Numbered from the stretch's first letter, positions 28,819 through 37,964 are shown. The stretch: DNA of 53,620 nucleotides from Chloroflexota bacterium (GCA_012798455.1 JAAZNC010000006.1:1-53620); one strand, 5' to 3'. The notes: generated by a model not told the origin, from the letters alone. Translations and numbers: made by a program.

Positions 28819-30235
28819 TAACAGGCGAGTTTACCTCCTGGATTCCAGGGAACTAAGTCCGGAAACGATCGCTGTTACATTTGCCAAAACCTCTCGCTCA
28901 CCCCAATCATTCGATCAAATCGCACATGAACTGTCTGATGAAAAAAGCTCCCAATTTCACGAGAAATGGGTGGTCGGTTATGGGCACGCGTCCGTTGCAG
29001 AACATGCCGTGTTGCATATCGCAGTGGAAAACATATCGCGTCTGGCAGTGGAATGTCTCGAATCCAATCGTCTGGCATCCTATACAGAAAAATCCTCGCG
29101 CTATCAGGTTTGGAGCGCAGATCATTTTTTCATCCCTGATGAAATAAAGAAATCCAATCTGTTGGATCTCTACCAAAAAGCTGTCAGAACTTTATTCAAT
29201 AAATACCATGATGCCCTTCCGGTAATTCGGACCCATCTTGAAAAAGAAGCGCAATCTCGAAATAAAGATTATACCGAGCGAGAAATTCATGCTTGTTGCA
29301 TGGATGTTTGCCGTTACTATCTTCCAGCAGCCGCAACTGCCAACGTTGGTATGACCATCAACGCTCGTTCTCTCGAGCATGCCTTGCGCAAGATGCTCTC
29401 GCATCCACTAGAAGAAGTGCGCCAGATCGGGAGCGAGATCAAACAGGTGGCTCTCACCCACTTGCCGGCACTGATCAAATATGTGGAAGCAGTTCCCTAT
29501 TTGAAGCAGGCTTGTCAGCAAACCCCCAAATTGCTGCACTCGCTGCCTTCCAACGAAAATCAGATGCACAATTGGTGTGAACTGGTGGACCTTGATGAAA
29601 AATTCGAAGAACATATCTTAACTGCTTTATCATATCGGTTCGGAGAGACTGCTTATGGCAACCTCTCACAAGCTATGAAGGCAATAAGTGATGATAAAAA
29701 AAGAGAATTGCATGATATTCTTTTCGGTAATCTGAATGCGCATGATATTCCGCTGAGAGAATTAGAATATAGCTGGTTCGTTTTCGATATCCTGATGGAC
29801 CAAGGCGCATATTTTGAATTCAAACGTCATCGCATGATGACACAAACTCCGCAGGCTTTGACCCCTCATGAAGGATATGCTGTACCACGTTTACTAGTCG
29901 ACGCCGGACTTGAAGCTGATTTCAAAGAAGGCATGCGGCTTGCCAGAGATACATATGAGCAAATAGTTCACTATAATCAAGCGGTTGCATCCTACGTGAT
30001 TCCGAATGCCTATAATCGGCGCGTACTGGCAGGGCTCAATTTACGCACAGCCATGCATTTTACCCAGTTGCGCATTGCTCCCAACGCCCATTTTGCTATC
30101 CGGCGGGTTGCCAACCGTATGCTGGAATTGATCCAGAACAGAATGCAGCTTTTCCGACCATACTTCCAAGCACAAACTACTGAGTCGTGGCAATCCATCG
30201 AACGAGAATACTTCAGCAGCGTTCAATCCGAATAG
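28811..30235 (+). CDS. Tandem ThyX-like protein (two flavin-dependent thymidylate synthase domains)
   Basis: A 474-residue protein made of two ThyX-like halves. Half one (about 5-230) has GHASVAEHA and then SNRLASYTEKSSRY (85-98), aligned with the ThyX motif RHRxxSxNxxSxRY but with SNR for RHR. It also carries NARSLEHAL. Half two (about 300-474) has RHRMMTQTPQAL (339-350), which keeps RHR but loses the S/SxR part, followed by NLRTAMHFTQLR. Normal ThyX is 220-260 residues and tetrameric. The ATG at 28811 overlaps ribF's stop by eight bases. Activity as a thymidylate synthase is uncertain. Confidence 0.85.
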   Translation: MNDNRRVYLLDSRELSPETIAVTFAKTSRSPQSFDQIAHELSDEKSSQFHEKWVVGYGHASVAEHAVLHIAVENISRLAVECLESNRLASYTEKSSRYQVWSADHFFIPDEIKKSNLLDLYQKAVRTLFNKYHDALPVIRTHLEKEAQSRNKDYTEREIHACCMDVCRYYLPAAATANVGMTINARSLEHALRKMLSHPLEEVRQIGSEIKQVALTHLPALIKYVEAVPYLKQACQQTPKLLHSLPSNENQMHNWCELVDLDEKFEEHILTALSYRFGETAYGNLSQAMKAISDDKKRELHDILFGNLNAHDIPLRELEYSWFVFDILMDQGAYFEFKRHRMMTQTPQALTPHEGYAVPRLLVDAGLEADFKEGMRLARDTYEQIVHYNQAVASYVIPNAYNRRVLAGLNLRTAMHFTQLRIAPNAHFAIRRVANRMLELIQNRMQLFRPYFQAQTTESWQSIEREYFSSVQSE

Positions 30236-30349
30236 ACTCCCTTCTGAAACACGATAATTTTTCTTATACAATAATGATGGAAATCCTTTACCGGATTGCC
30301 TATATTTATAGTATAAAGATAGTCCAGAATCGTTAAAAGCGAGGGCGAG

Positions 30350-31693
30350 ATGAACGAAATCGAGTATATCATCAAGAGAAATGGGATCAAAGTACCATTC
30401 ACTCCCCAACGCATCACCAACGCCATTTATCGGGCTGCCGTAGCTGTCGGCGGTCGCGACAAAGGGATCGCCGAGCAGTTAACCAAACAGGTTTTGGCTT
30501 ATCTTGAAAAACATTTTTCTTCCCAAAATCCTCCAACGGTAGAAGATGTGCAGGATGCAGTTGAAAAAACACTGATCGAAAATGGTCATTCCAGAGTTGC
30601 CAAAGCATATATCCTGTACCGCGATGAGCGGGCACGCATGCGCTCTGGCAGAAAAGAGCAGACTATCCAGCCCTCCCAAAACATCCCCTGGGCAAAGATC
30701 TGGCAGGTGCTGGATTGGGCATCTTCCAGAGATTTACACACCATCGAGCGCTATAACCAGAGAATTCGTGCGGGGGCAGTAGGTGAAATCATTCGCGATT
30801 CGGAGATCTTCTATGAAGAAGATATCAAAATTGCTGCCAGGATGATCTTGGATCGGAAAGATACGATTAAAGTAGTACTTATCACCGGGCCATCTTCTTC
30901 CGGAAAGACCACCTCTACTATCAAATTGGGGAGCATTCTCAAACAAAACAATATCAACTTGATAACACTGAACGTTGATCATTACTTCTTCGATCTGGAG
31001 GATCATCCCAAAGATGAGTTCGGAGATTATGATTACGAAACGCCCCAAGCACTTGATCTCAAGTTGATCAGTGAGCATCTGGTTAGTCTGATCGCCGGAG
31101 AAGAAGTATATATTCCATTCTACAATTTCAAGACCGGCAAACGCCTGCTCAATCACACCCCCATGCAGCTCAAGGAAAATGAAGTGATCCTGATCGACAG
31201 TTTGCATGGGTTATACCCGGCATTGACACAAGGTTTGGAAGATGAACAGAAATTCAAGTTATTTCTTGAACCATTACTGCAGATGAAAGATGAGGACGGC
31301 AAATATATCCGCTGGACCGACATCAGGCTTATGCGCCGTATGCTACGCGACTCTGCTTTCCGTTCCCTCGATCCAGAAAGCACTCTGACCCACTGGCATT
31401 ATGTACGCTCCAGTGAGCTGCGCAACATCATTCCCAATATCAACCATGCTGATTACATCATCAATAGCGCCATGCCCTATGAACTATCAGTTTACAAACC
31501 CAAATTGCTTCCGTATTTTGAAAAATGGTCGAAAAAATTCAAGGGTGATGCGCTACGAGAAGATGCCTTGGAACGTTCACAACGGATTTTGAAATTACTG
31601 CAGAAAATCGAAGCAATCGACGATGACAGTATTGTTCCAAACGATTCGGTCATCCGTGAGTTCATCGGTGGTTCAAATTTGAACTATCATTAA
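30350..31693 (+). CDS. ATP-cone domain fused to uridine kinase-like P-loop kinase
   Basis: A 447-residue protein. Residues 1-95 form an ATP-cone (YIIKRNGIKVPFTPQRITNAI), the nucleotide-sensing domain of ribonucleotide reductases and NrdR. After a linker, a kinase of the uridine kinase/phosphoribulokinase family starts at about 172 with Walker A GPSSSGKTT (180-188), then NVDHYFFD and the EVILIDSLHGL strand. The natural inference is a nucleoside kinase regulated by ATP/dATP. A GAGGG ribosome-binding site precedes the ATG, and the 114-base upstream gap contains TATAAA-like sequences. The 2H phosphoesterase gene follows after seven bases. Confidence 0.85.
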   Translation: MNEIEYIIKRNGIKVPFTPQRITNAIYRAAVAVGGRDKGIAEQLTKQVLAYLEKHFSSQNPPTVEDVQDAVEKTLIENGHSRVAKAYILYRDERARMRSGRKEQTIQPSQNIPWAKIWQVLDWASSRDLHTIERYNQRIRAGAVGEIIRDSEIFYEEDIKIAARMILDRKDTIKVVLITGPSSSGKTTSTIKLGSILKQNNINLITLNVDHYFFDLEDHPKDEFGDYDYETPQALDLKLISEHLVSLIAGEEVYIPFYNFKTGKRLLNHTPMQLKENEVILIDSLHGLYPALTQGLEDEQKFKLFLEPLLQMKDEDGKYIRWTDIRLMRRMLRDSAFRSLDPESTLTHWHYVRSSELRNIIPNINHADYIINSAMPYELSVYKPKLLPYFEKWSKKFKGDALREDALERSQRILKLLQKIEAIDDDSIVPNDSVIREFIGGSNLNYH

Positions 31694-31700
31694 ATTCGAT

Positions 31701-32237
31701 ATGCCTTACGCTGTCGTTTTTTACTTCGACCCACAAAAAAGCGCCCCTCTGGAACGAGTCACTCATGAACTGGCGCGAACCAAGGTCGCTCCGTATTTAC
31801 ATAGTGCTGAAATCCCGCCGCATGTAACCCTGGCAATCTATGATGATCTGGATTGCCAACCCTGTGAGAAAAAAATTGCCGGACTGGCAAAAGAGACCCG
31901 TGGTTTTGACCTAAACTTTGTTTACCTGGGATTATTTAGAAATGAGAGCAAGGTGGTTTTTTTAGGTGCGACCGTGACCTTGGAATTGCTTTCGTATCAC
32001 CAACAGATCCATAATCTATTAAAAAAGGATGCTGAACATCCATGGGAACTTTACCAACCGGGCAAATGGGTGCCGCACTGTACCCTGGCAACTGATTTTT
32101 CAGAAGACAAAACCATGCAGGTAATAAGGTTGTGTGGCAAGCTGCAGTTACCGATCGATATTCGTGTGGCATCTATGGGTGTGGTGCAGTTCGAACCGAT
32201 CACCCCGTTGTATTCTTATCATTTCACAAGCACATAG
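31701..32237 (+). CDS. 2H phosphoesterase (LigT / 2'-5' RNA ligase superfamily)
   Basis: A 178-residue protein with the paired HxT motifs that define the superfamily: HVTL (H41) and HCTL (H126). The two histidines act in cyclic phosphodiester cleavage or 2'-5' ligation. The physiological substrate of the bacterial members is mostly unclear. It is transcribed with the ATP-cone kinase. Confidence 0.85.
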   Translation: MPYAVVFYFDPQKSAPLERVTHELARTKVAPYLHSAEIPPHVTLAIYDDLDCQPCEKKIAGLAKETRGFDLNFVYLGLFRNESKVVFLGATVTLELLSYHQQIHNLLKKDAEHPWELYQPGKWVPHCTLATDFSEDKTMQVIRLCGKLQLPIDIRVASMGVVQFEPITPLYSYHFTST

Positions 32238-32246
32238 AAATTCTCT

Positions 32247-33059
32247 TCAGTTCCTTGATAATTGTTTCTCCAGTCTCTGTTCGGCAATACACTTGATGCG
32301 TGGATGCATGACAAAATACTGCTTGCCATCCTGTGTATTTTGAGGGCTTGAACAGATCAAATTATCAGCAATGGCATGCACTCCCTCCAGCATAGTATTC
32401 ACCATCAGCACTTCCAATCGCATACGAATAGAGATAAAGGTGTCACTCACATCTGTTTCGATCTTCTTCACCAGCAGGATCTCACCCGTATCTACTCCCT
32501 TATCCATATAATGCAAAGTCACACCAAATCCGATATTGTTGACCGCATTCACCATGGCGGTCCATTCCACCACATCCATACCGCGGAAAGGAGGTAAAAC
32601 ACCAGTATGGCAGTTCAACACCCCCAGTTTGGGGATATCCAGAACTGCCTGGCGCACCAAACCACCACCGGTGAAGACAATGATATCGGGCGTGATTTCC
32701 TTTAGAAACTCCGTGCACTTTTCTTCACTTAAATCCTTAACAGATCGAAATGGAATGGCAAACTGCTTAGCTAATTGCTGCAAATGAGCATCTGGCAAAG
32801 CTGCACGCCGCGCCGCATTTGCCAAATTATCCACCTTCACATTATTAAAAGCTTTTTCCCGCAGCAGAAATTTTCTGACGAATTTTTGTGCCAGACGTAC
32901 TCCATCGCGGCTGAACTCTGAACGGATGCGTTGCATGTTCCAAGGTGTGCGTACCACTATGCCAACTACCTGCACCTGCTCATCATGCAGCAAGCCATGC
33001 AAGATCAAGCGGGAATAAAGACTGGTCCGGATGGGAGCGAATAACACTACCTTCAACAT
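32247..33059 (-). CDS. Formyltransferase-fold protein (Fmt N-terminal domain type)
   Basis: A 270-residue protein related to the catalytic domain of methionyl-tRNA and sugar-amine formyltransferases. The catalytic Asn-His-Asp set is visible: N149 and H151 in VLNCHTGVLPPFRGMD and D190 in DKGVDTGEIL. The C-terminal OB-fold of Fmt is absent, so tRNA formylation is unlikely. A formyl or related transfer to an amino-sugar or metabolite is plausible. It overlaps the preceding 226-residue gene by seven bases and ends the four-gene cluster, convergent with the 2H phosphoesterase. Confidence 0.8.
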   Translation of the reverse strand: MLKVVLFAPIRTSLYSRLILHGLLHDEQVQVVGIVVRTPWNMQRIRSEFSRDGVRLAQKFVRKFLLREKAFNNVKVDNLANAARRAALPDAHLQQLAKQFAIPFRSVKDLSEEKCTEFLKEITPDIIVFTGGGLVRQAVLDIPKLGVLNCHTGVLPPFRGMDVVEWTAMVNAVNNIGFGVTLHYMDKGVDTGEILLVKKIETDVSDTFISIRMRLEVLMVNTMLEGVHAIADNLICSSPQNTQDGKQYFVMHPRIKCIAEQRLEKQLSRN

Positions 33060-33733
33060 TGTTCCATCTTCTTTAATGTGAATTCCTGTTCAACCAGCGC
33101 TGTCAAGTATGGTAGAGATGGTCTGTTTGAGAATGGACGATGGTATTCTTTCCATAACCACTCATTCAATTTCAAAGCAGCATTCAAATAACGCCAATCT
33201 TTTTTTTGGTAAGCATAACGGGAGAACAAAATGGCAAAATTGCATTTCTCCTTCCAAATTTGAACTCTGCTCATTTCTTGCTCATATTTTTGCAGAGATT
33301 GGGTCCGTTTCACTTCCACATGGCGCAGCAGCAATTCCATATTCTTCTCAGCGAGTTCATTGATCTGCCCATCCTTCACCGCCTTTAGTAAATAAGCAGC
33401 AGAGTCCGAGGCAAGAACCCCTTTGTGGATCAGCTTGCCATCCATGCTGGCTGCCTGCCAATCGAGATTTGATGACTTTGAATTGTACTCCTCCCTCATT
33501 TCAAAAGGAAAACCCGGCACTTGGGTGATCCATCCCATTTGGAAGGTTAGATCAAAGATCCGCAGAATATTCTGCAGATCCAAATCACTAAACCTATCCA
33601 ACCTTCTTAACTTGACAAAAGTTGACAAATGTTGACACTTTTTCAAAATAAAGCAATTGACACGTTCAGTTGAAAGATAACGTTCTGTAAATAACACATT
33701 GATCCAACCGAGGAATTTTTGCGATTTTGCCAT
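33053..33733 (-). CDS. Hypothetical protein, function unknown
   Basis: A 226-residue, largely helical, basic and aromatic-rich soluble protein with no signal peptide. No known family is recognised. It begins one base after the beta-propeller gene's stop and overlaps the formyltransferase-like gene, so the three are translated together. The C-terminal half (about 110-220) is rich in Lys, Glu and Trp and looks like an alpha-helical bundle. Close physical coupling suggests a shared pathway with its neighbours. Confidence 0.6.
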   Translation of the reverse strand: MAKSQKFLGWINVLFTERYLSTERVNCFILKKCQHLSTFVKLRRLDRFSDLDLQNILRIFDLTFQMGWITQVPGFPFEMREEYNSKSSNLDWQAASMDGKLIHKGVLASDSAAYLLKAVKDGQINELAEKNMELLLRHVEVKRTQSLQKYEQEMSRVQIWKEKCNFAILFSRYAYQKKDWRYLNAALKLNEWLWKEYHRPFSNRPSLPYLTALVEQEFTLKKMEQC

Positions 33734-33734
33734 C

Positions 33735-34778
33735 TTATGCAGCCTTGTTTGTTATATCTATGCGCATACTACTTCCATCCAGCCCTACCAATCCTTCGCC
33801 ACTGATATAGAAATCGTGGTTGCTCACCGGTCCTGATGGACAACTGATCACACCATATTTGAATACCTGCAATGGTTTGTATCTATCCTTTTTGAAGCGA
33901 TAGATCGAATGCCACTGGAATGCATCTTCACTGATCAAAATCTCACTGAATTTAGATGTGATGCCAGCACCCCGTTCCACAGTCGTAAAAGCCACATGCA
34001 ATCCTTCACGGGTGGTAGCACCATACCAACCGGAATTGGCAATGCCCATCCCCATCTCCAGTTGTCCATTGCGACGATCCATGCGGCAGGCATGGTTGGC
34101 TTCCAAATTAGAATCAGTGATCCAGCACACATGGGTAGGGGTGAAGAAAAGCCGCACCGCGCGCCAGATCTGCTCGCCACTGCCATATTTCGTGAAAGCG
34201 CGAAAACCATCTGTGGTTTTGTAAATATAACATTCCCCTTTGAAATCACCCACGGTGATCCAAAATGCTTGATCTTCGAACGGATCACGGTAAACTCCGT
34301 GAACATGTCGTATGCTGCCAGCAGGAAAAATATAGGCAATCTGCCAGGCTTGCAGGTCAGCGGTGACCCGCCAGACACGCACCGGCTCGCGCGCAGGATT
34401 CATGAAGTATTCTCCAAAATAAATATTCCCCTGCGCATCTTCACACAACGAACCGTGCAGAACACAATCACCATTGATACTGAACAAAACGGTTGGTTTT
34501 TTTCCCTCTTCTATCGCATATACTTTTCCCGCCCGAATACCCAACACTCTATCAAAGTGGTTCACGTAGATATTGCATTTATCCGCCCGAAAAGCACGCG
34601 CACTCAAGCGGCTAAACCCGAAATAGTCGCGTGGAGTATGGAACGGAAAACGCGCATACTGTTCCCAAACCTGTCTCCGCCTGACCCAAATCGTACGGCG
34701 AGAGGTTCCCCACAGTTTTCCATCCAAATCCAGATGATGGAGAATGGTCATGCGCGGGTAAGTTTCAAGGATCTGCAT
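33735..34778 (-). CDS. Probable beta-propeller protein, function unknown
   Basis: A 347-residue protein with no signal peptide and a repeating beta-strand pattern (for example AQGNIYFGEYFMNP, EDQAFWITVGDFKGECYIYKTTDGF and HVCWITDSNLEANHA, each with W/F-x-T/G-D elements). This resembles the blades of six- or seven-bladed propellers found near polysaccharide or glycosyl genes. Catalytic residues cannot be assigned. It follows the GDPD gene by 41 bases on the same strand. Confidence 0.6.
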   Translation of the reverse strand: MQILETYPRMTILHHLDLDGKLWGTSRRTIWVRRRQVWEQYARFPFHTPRDYFGFSRLSARAFRADKCNIYVNHFDRVLGIRAGKVYAIEEGKKPTVLFSINGDCVLHGSLCEDAQGNIYFGEYFMNPAREPVRVWRVTADLQAWQIAYIFPAGSIRHVHGVYRDPFEDQAFWITVGDFKGECYIYKTTDGFRAFTKYGSGEQIWRAVRLFFTPTHVCWITDSNLEANHACRMDRRNGQLEMGMGIANSGWYGATTREGLHVAFTTVERGAGITSKFSEILISEDAFQWHSIYRFKKDRYKPLQVFKYGVISCPSGPVSNHDFYISGEGLVGLDGSSMRIDITNKAA

Positions 34779-34819
34779 GGTATGTATTGCATAGCGGGAA
34801 GCAAATGCTTTGCTACCGC

Positions 34820-35590
34820 TTACTTTCCTTTCGTGTGATGGATCGTTGGCAGCAAATCTTGAACTGCCTGACAGGTGACTGCAGAATTATCCGTGATGAT
34901 GGCATCACAATCCATTTTTAGATAATGCTTCAATCGCGTTTCCGGAACCGGATCAAGCGGACAGACCAGCAAACCACGCTCATGAGCAACACGCAAATAA
35001 AAAGGATTCAACCATAGAATTGGGAAAAAAGGTCCCACCATATCCACCTGGGATGGCGGAATGATCCTTTGCATGGTAATCAAACCGATCGGCATATCTG
35101 CCGCAATCTTATGAACAGTTAAAATTCGCGTCATGTTGAACGAAAGCACAATGGTACGTTCCAACACACCGGCATCATTCAATTCGCCTACTAACTGACG
35201 ACAAAACTTTTCTTCCAGAAAACAGTCACTTTTCAATTCAAGCGCCAGCGCCACATTTTCGGGTAAGACCGCAGTTGTTTCTTCCAACAGCGGGATACGT
35301 TCTTCCTCAAAACCTGGCATGTGATTGAAAGCAGATGCTTGCTTGATCTCCATTGAGGTTAGATCTTCGATCCTGCCATTACGATCAGTGGTGCGATCCA
35401 CAGTGTCATCATGAATGCAGATAAATTTACCATCCTTACTTAAATGCAAGTCCGTTTCAAGGATATCCGCACCATCTTTGAAAGCCTGCCGAAATGCCAC
35501 CAGGGTATTTTCAGGGCACTGCACACGGTTGCCGCGGTGTGCCATCACATAAGGTTTGGTCCTGCCCGGAATTTCCAATTTTCTCTGCAT
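34820..35590 (-). CDS. Glycerophosphodiester phosphodiesterase
   Basis: A 256-residue GDPD-family TIM barrel. The catalytic and metal residues are H18-R19 (MAHRG), E45 and D47 (ETDLHLSKDG), and H60 (CIHDDTVDRTT). It hydrolyses glycerophosphodiesters to glycerol-3-phosphate and an alcohol. There is no leader, so it acts in the cytoplasm. AGAGGTG precedes the ATG. First gene of a four-gene minus-strand cluster, divergent from the methyltransferase-like gene. Confidence 0.9.
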   Translation of the reverse strand: MQRKLEIPGRTKPYVMAHRGNRVQCPENTLVAFRQAFKDGADILETDLHLSKDGKFICIHDDTVDRTTDRNGRIEDLTSMEIKQASAFNHMPGFEEERIPLLEETTAVLPENVALALELKSDCFLEEKFCRQLVGELNDAGVLERTIVLSFNMTRILTVHKIAADMPIGLITMQRIIPPSQVDMVGPFFPILWLNPFYLRVAHERGLLVCPLDPVPETRLKHYLKMDCDAIITDNSAVTCQAVQDLLPTIHHTKGK

Positions 35591-35637
35591 TCACACCTCT
35601 TCGTATTACCTGATTTTAACACTAGAAAACCATGCCC

Positions 35638-35661
35638 CAGGATTTCAATATCCTGTATACT
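35638..35661 (+). promoter_or_regulatory. Candidate -10 box with adjacent palindrome
   Basis: TATACT (35656-35661) lies 22 bases before the start codon of the 741-residue gene. Directly before it is the palindrome CAGGAT-TTCAAT-ATCCTG (35638-35655), which fills the -35/-10 spacer. It could be an operator. The -35 is weak. Confidence 0.4.
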
Positions 35662-35683
35662 AAATTTGGAGGATCTCAAAACC

Positions 35684-37909
35684 ATGCATGAGATAGCCTT
35701 CATCCAACCCGGGGAAACGATCTATCGTTATCCACTGAAACGATTTCTACCTCCTTACTATGAGGGAATGATCTCAACCTGGCTGCAAGAAAATGCCCCA
35801 GAGGGTTGTGACATTCTTGATCCTTTTGGGTCAAACCCTCTATACGCATTGGAAGCAGCTAGCGCTGGATTTCGTGTTTTCCAGGCACAAAAAAATCCTA
35901 TCCTGCGCCTGATGACAGAAGTATTGGCACAAAACCATTCCGAAAAGGAATTTCGCAACTGCGTACATCTTCTACTAGAACAAGAATGGCACACCCTGAA
36001 ACTGGATCAATATATCCAGGGACTTTATCAAACAGAATGCCGTAACTGTGGTAGACCGGTGATGGCAGAGGGTTATGTTTGGAAAAAAAACGCAGAGACG
36101 CCCGAATTGGTCGTCTATATTTGCCCTCATTGCCATGAAAGCGGTTCATTTCCTGTGACACAATATGATATCGATCGTCTGCAACAGATCGGGAACTTCG
36201 CCGTATACCGGTCTAGAGCCCTGCAACGTTGTACGATCGAAGGAATCGATAATCAAAAAGCGCTTCAATACACGCTGGCTTGTTACACACCGCGTGCGTT
36301 ACACCTCATCGTGATCCTGTTCAATATCCTGGATAGATTGAATGCTTCAAGCGATATAAAAGCCATGCTGGCAGCCCTACTGGTAGAGGTTTTTGATCAT
36401 GCTTCGTCATTATGGTATTGGCCATCCCGTAGTTACTATCCTCAACAATTATCCACTCCCGCAACATTCTTTGAAAAGAACATCTATCATGCCTTTTTCC
36501 AGGCGATCAAAACATGGACGGGATTCAAGAAAGCCTGCCAGGTCACTTCTTTTCCTGTATTACCGGACCGACCATACAGCATTTGTCTTTTCGATCGCAA
36601 GTTTGCGGACGACCTCTTTCGTGTGTTCCACCTAGAAAAATGTTATTGCATCTTTCCGCGACCCAACCAAGCTTTCTGGACCTTTTCAGCAGTATGGTCA
36701 GCCTGGCTGCTGGGGAAAAAAGCTGCGGAAGGAATGCTAGCTGCGCTTTCCAGACAACGTTATGGCTGGTTCTGGTTCACCCAGGCTTTAACCACCACTT
36801 TCACTTCTTTTCTACCAGAATTCTCCGCGCAGAACAGCATCTTGGGGTTATCTATGCATTTCACCCCTTCGTATCAATTGGCAGTAATACTTGGTGCTTA
36901 TCAAGCTGGATTGCAGCTAGAAGGATATGCATATCAGAACAATGATGAGATATTCCAGCATATTTGGAACACACGGTCATCCAGCCTACCCAATAAAACG
37001 CAGGATCTATCACAACAAATCCGAACCGGGTTGATCCACTTTCTAGAAAAAAGAGGAGAACCAGCTACATTCAAAGATCTTTATGCCACCAAGCTGTTGG
37101 TCATGGCAGAACAGGCAGGGTTGCCAACTCAACTTACCGGTGAGGATACAGACCTTTACAATACGATCATAAACGACCTGCAAACAGAGTTAGCCAATAG
37201 AGATATTTTTCGCCAATTCAGCGGGGAAAGTTCAGCAAATGTTCAATGGAGTCTCAAGAACCCCCATCAAATGGAAACATCACTCGATGACCGCATCGAA
37301 CAACATGTGGTGGGTATGATCCAGCAGCAGCCTATTCTTGAATTCGCTGACATCTATAGATCGTTATGCACGCAATTCCAAGGATTGTTCACCCCTGATA
37401 AGTACTTCAGCAAAGCCTGCCTGGAGTCGTACGCAACTCGGATCAGTTTGAACACACAGACCTACCAACTCGACCCAGGAGAAGAGCCAGTGAAACGCGA
37501 AAACGAACTCAATGAAATGCGCACTCTGATCATCCAATTAGGAGAGAAACTGGGGTTCAAAACCATCATCGGAGAAGAGATCAAATGGAACAGCAAGGAT
37601 GGTCAAGCCAGCTATCGTTTCTTCCTCACCAATACCGCCATATTCCATTCATTCCTTCAAAAGAGCTCTGACAAGAGCCACGTTGAGAATGTAGTGGTTT
37701 TTCCTGCCAGCCGTTCACGTTTGATCATGATCAAGCGCAAGCGAAATTTGCTACTGGAGGAAACACTCATACACCATAGTCACCTTTTGAAATATCGCCA
37801 ACTCAGAAATATTTTCAACCAGAAAAATCTTACCTTGCAAGCCTGGCAGGATATTCTGGATGCCGACCCACCCTTATGGGATCCGCCCGCCCAGCTCAAG
37901 CTGCTTTAA
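35684..37909 (+). CDS. Large methyltransferase-like protein with eroded catalytic motifs
   Basis: A 741-residue protein that looks like a DUF1156/adenine-specific DNA methylase relative. The region ILDPFGSNPLYALEAASAGF (44-63) matches motif I (DPFAGGGxxxLEA), but the glycine-rich loop is altered. A zinc ribbon has C119, C122, C147 and C150. Where active relatives have the catalytic DPPY, this one has PRPNQAFW (325-332), followed by a similar AVWSAWLLGKKA stretch. The C-terminal 250 residues are predicted helical/winged and not recognised. The ATG at 35684 has GGAGG upstream; an open frame further upstream overlaps the GDPD gene and is rejected. It probably does not methylate DNA. Confidence 0.6.
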   Translation: MHEIAFIQPGETIYRYPLKRFLPPYYEGMISTWLQENAPEGCDILDPFGSNPLYALEAASAGFRVFQAQKNPILRLMTEVLAQNHSEKEFRNCVHLLLEQEWHTLKLDQYIQGLYQTECRNCGRPVMAEGYVWKKNAETPELVVYICPHCHESGSFPVTQYDIDRLQQIGNFAVYRSRALQRCTIEGIDNQKALQYTLACYTPRALHLIVILFNILDRLNASSDIKAMLAALLVEVFDHASSLWYWPSRSYYPQQLSTPATFFEKNIYHAFFQAIKTWTGFKKACQVTSFPVLPDRPYSICLFDRKFADDLFRVFHLEKCYCIFPRPNQAFWTFSAVWSAWLLGKKAAEGMLAALSRQRYGWFWFTQALTTTFTSFLPEFSAQNSILGLSMHFTPSYQLAVILGAYQAGLQLEGYAYQNNDEIFQHIWNTRSSSLPNKTQDLSQQIRTGLIHFLEKRGEPATFKDLYATKLLVMAEQAGLPTQLTGEDTDLYNTIINDLQTELANRDIFRQFSGESSANVQWSLKNPHQMETSLDDRIEQHVVGMIQQQPILEFADIYRSLCTQFQGLFTPDKYFSKACLESYATRISLNTQTYQLDPGEEPVKRENELNEMRTLIIQLGEKLGFKTIIGEEIKWNSKDGQASYRFFLTNTAIFHSFLQKSSDKSHVENVVVFPASRSRLIMIKRKRNLLLEETLIHHSHLLKYRQLRNIFNQKNLTLQAWQDILDADPPLWDPPAQLKLL

Positions 37910-37912
37910 ATA

Positions 37913-37940
37913 ATAAAGGGAACAATATTGCTCCCTTTAT
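37913..37940. terminator. Hairpin between convergent genes
   Basis: ATAAAGGGA (37913-37921) pairs with TCCCTTTAT (37932-37940), with an inner CAATATTG palindrome. It lies four bases after the methyltransferase-like stop and 25 before the ptsI stop. Confidence 0.65.
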
Positions 37941-37964
37941 ACCTTCAAAAATCTGTCAGACGTT

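Noticed and set aside
33612-33637. Three TTGACA units at exact ten-base spacing
   Set aside because: They lie inside a coding region, have no -10 boxes at the right distance and could arise by chance in AT-rich coding DNA.
33909-34838. Long open frame on the plus strand opposite the beta-propeller gene
   Set aside because: It has no ribosome-binding site or recognisable domain and mirrors the codon pattern of the minus-strand gene.
35444-35683. Upstream extension of the methyltransferase-like gene
   Set aside because: It is antisense to the GDPD gene; GGAGG directly precedes ATG 35684.
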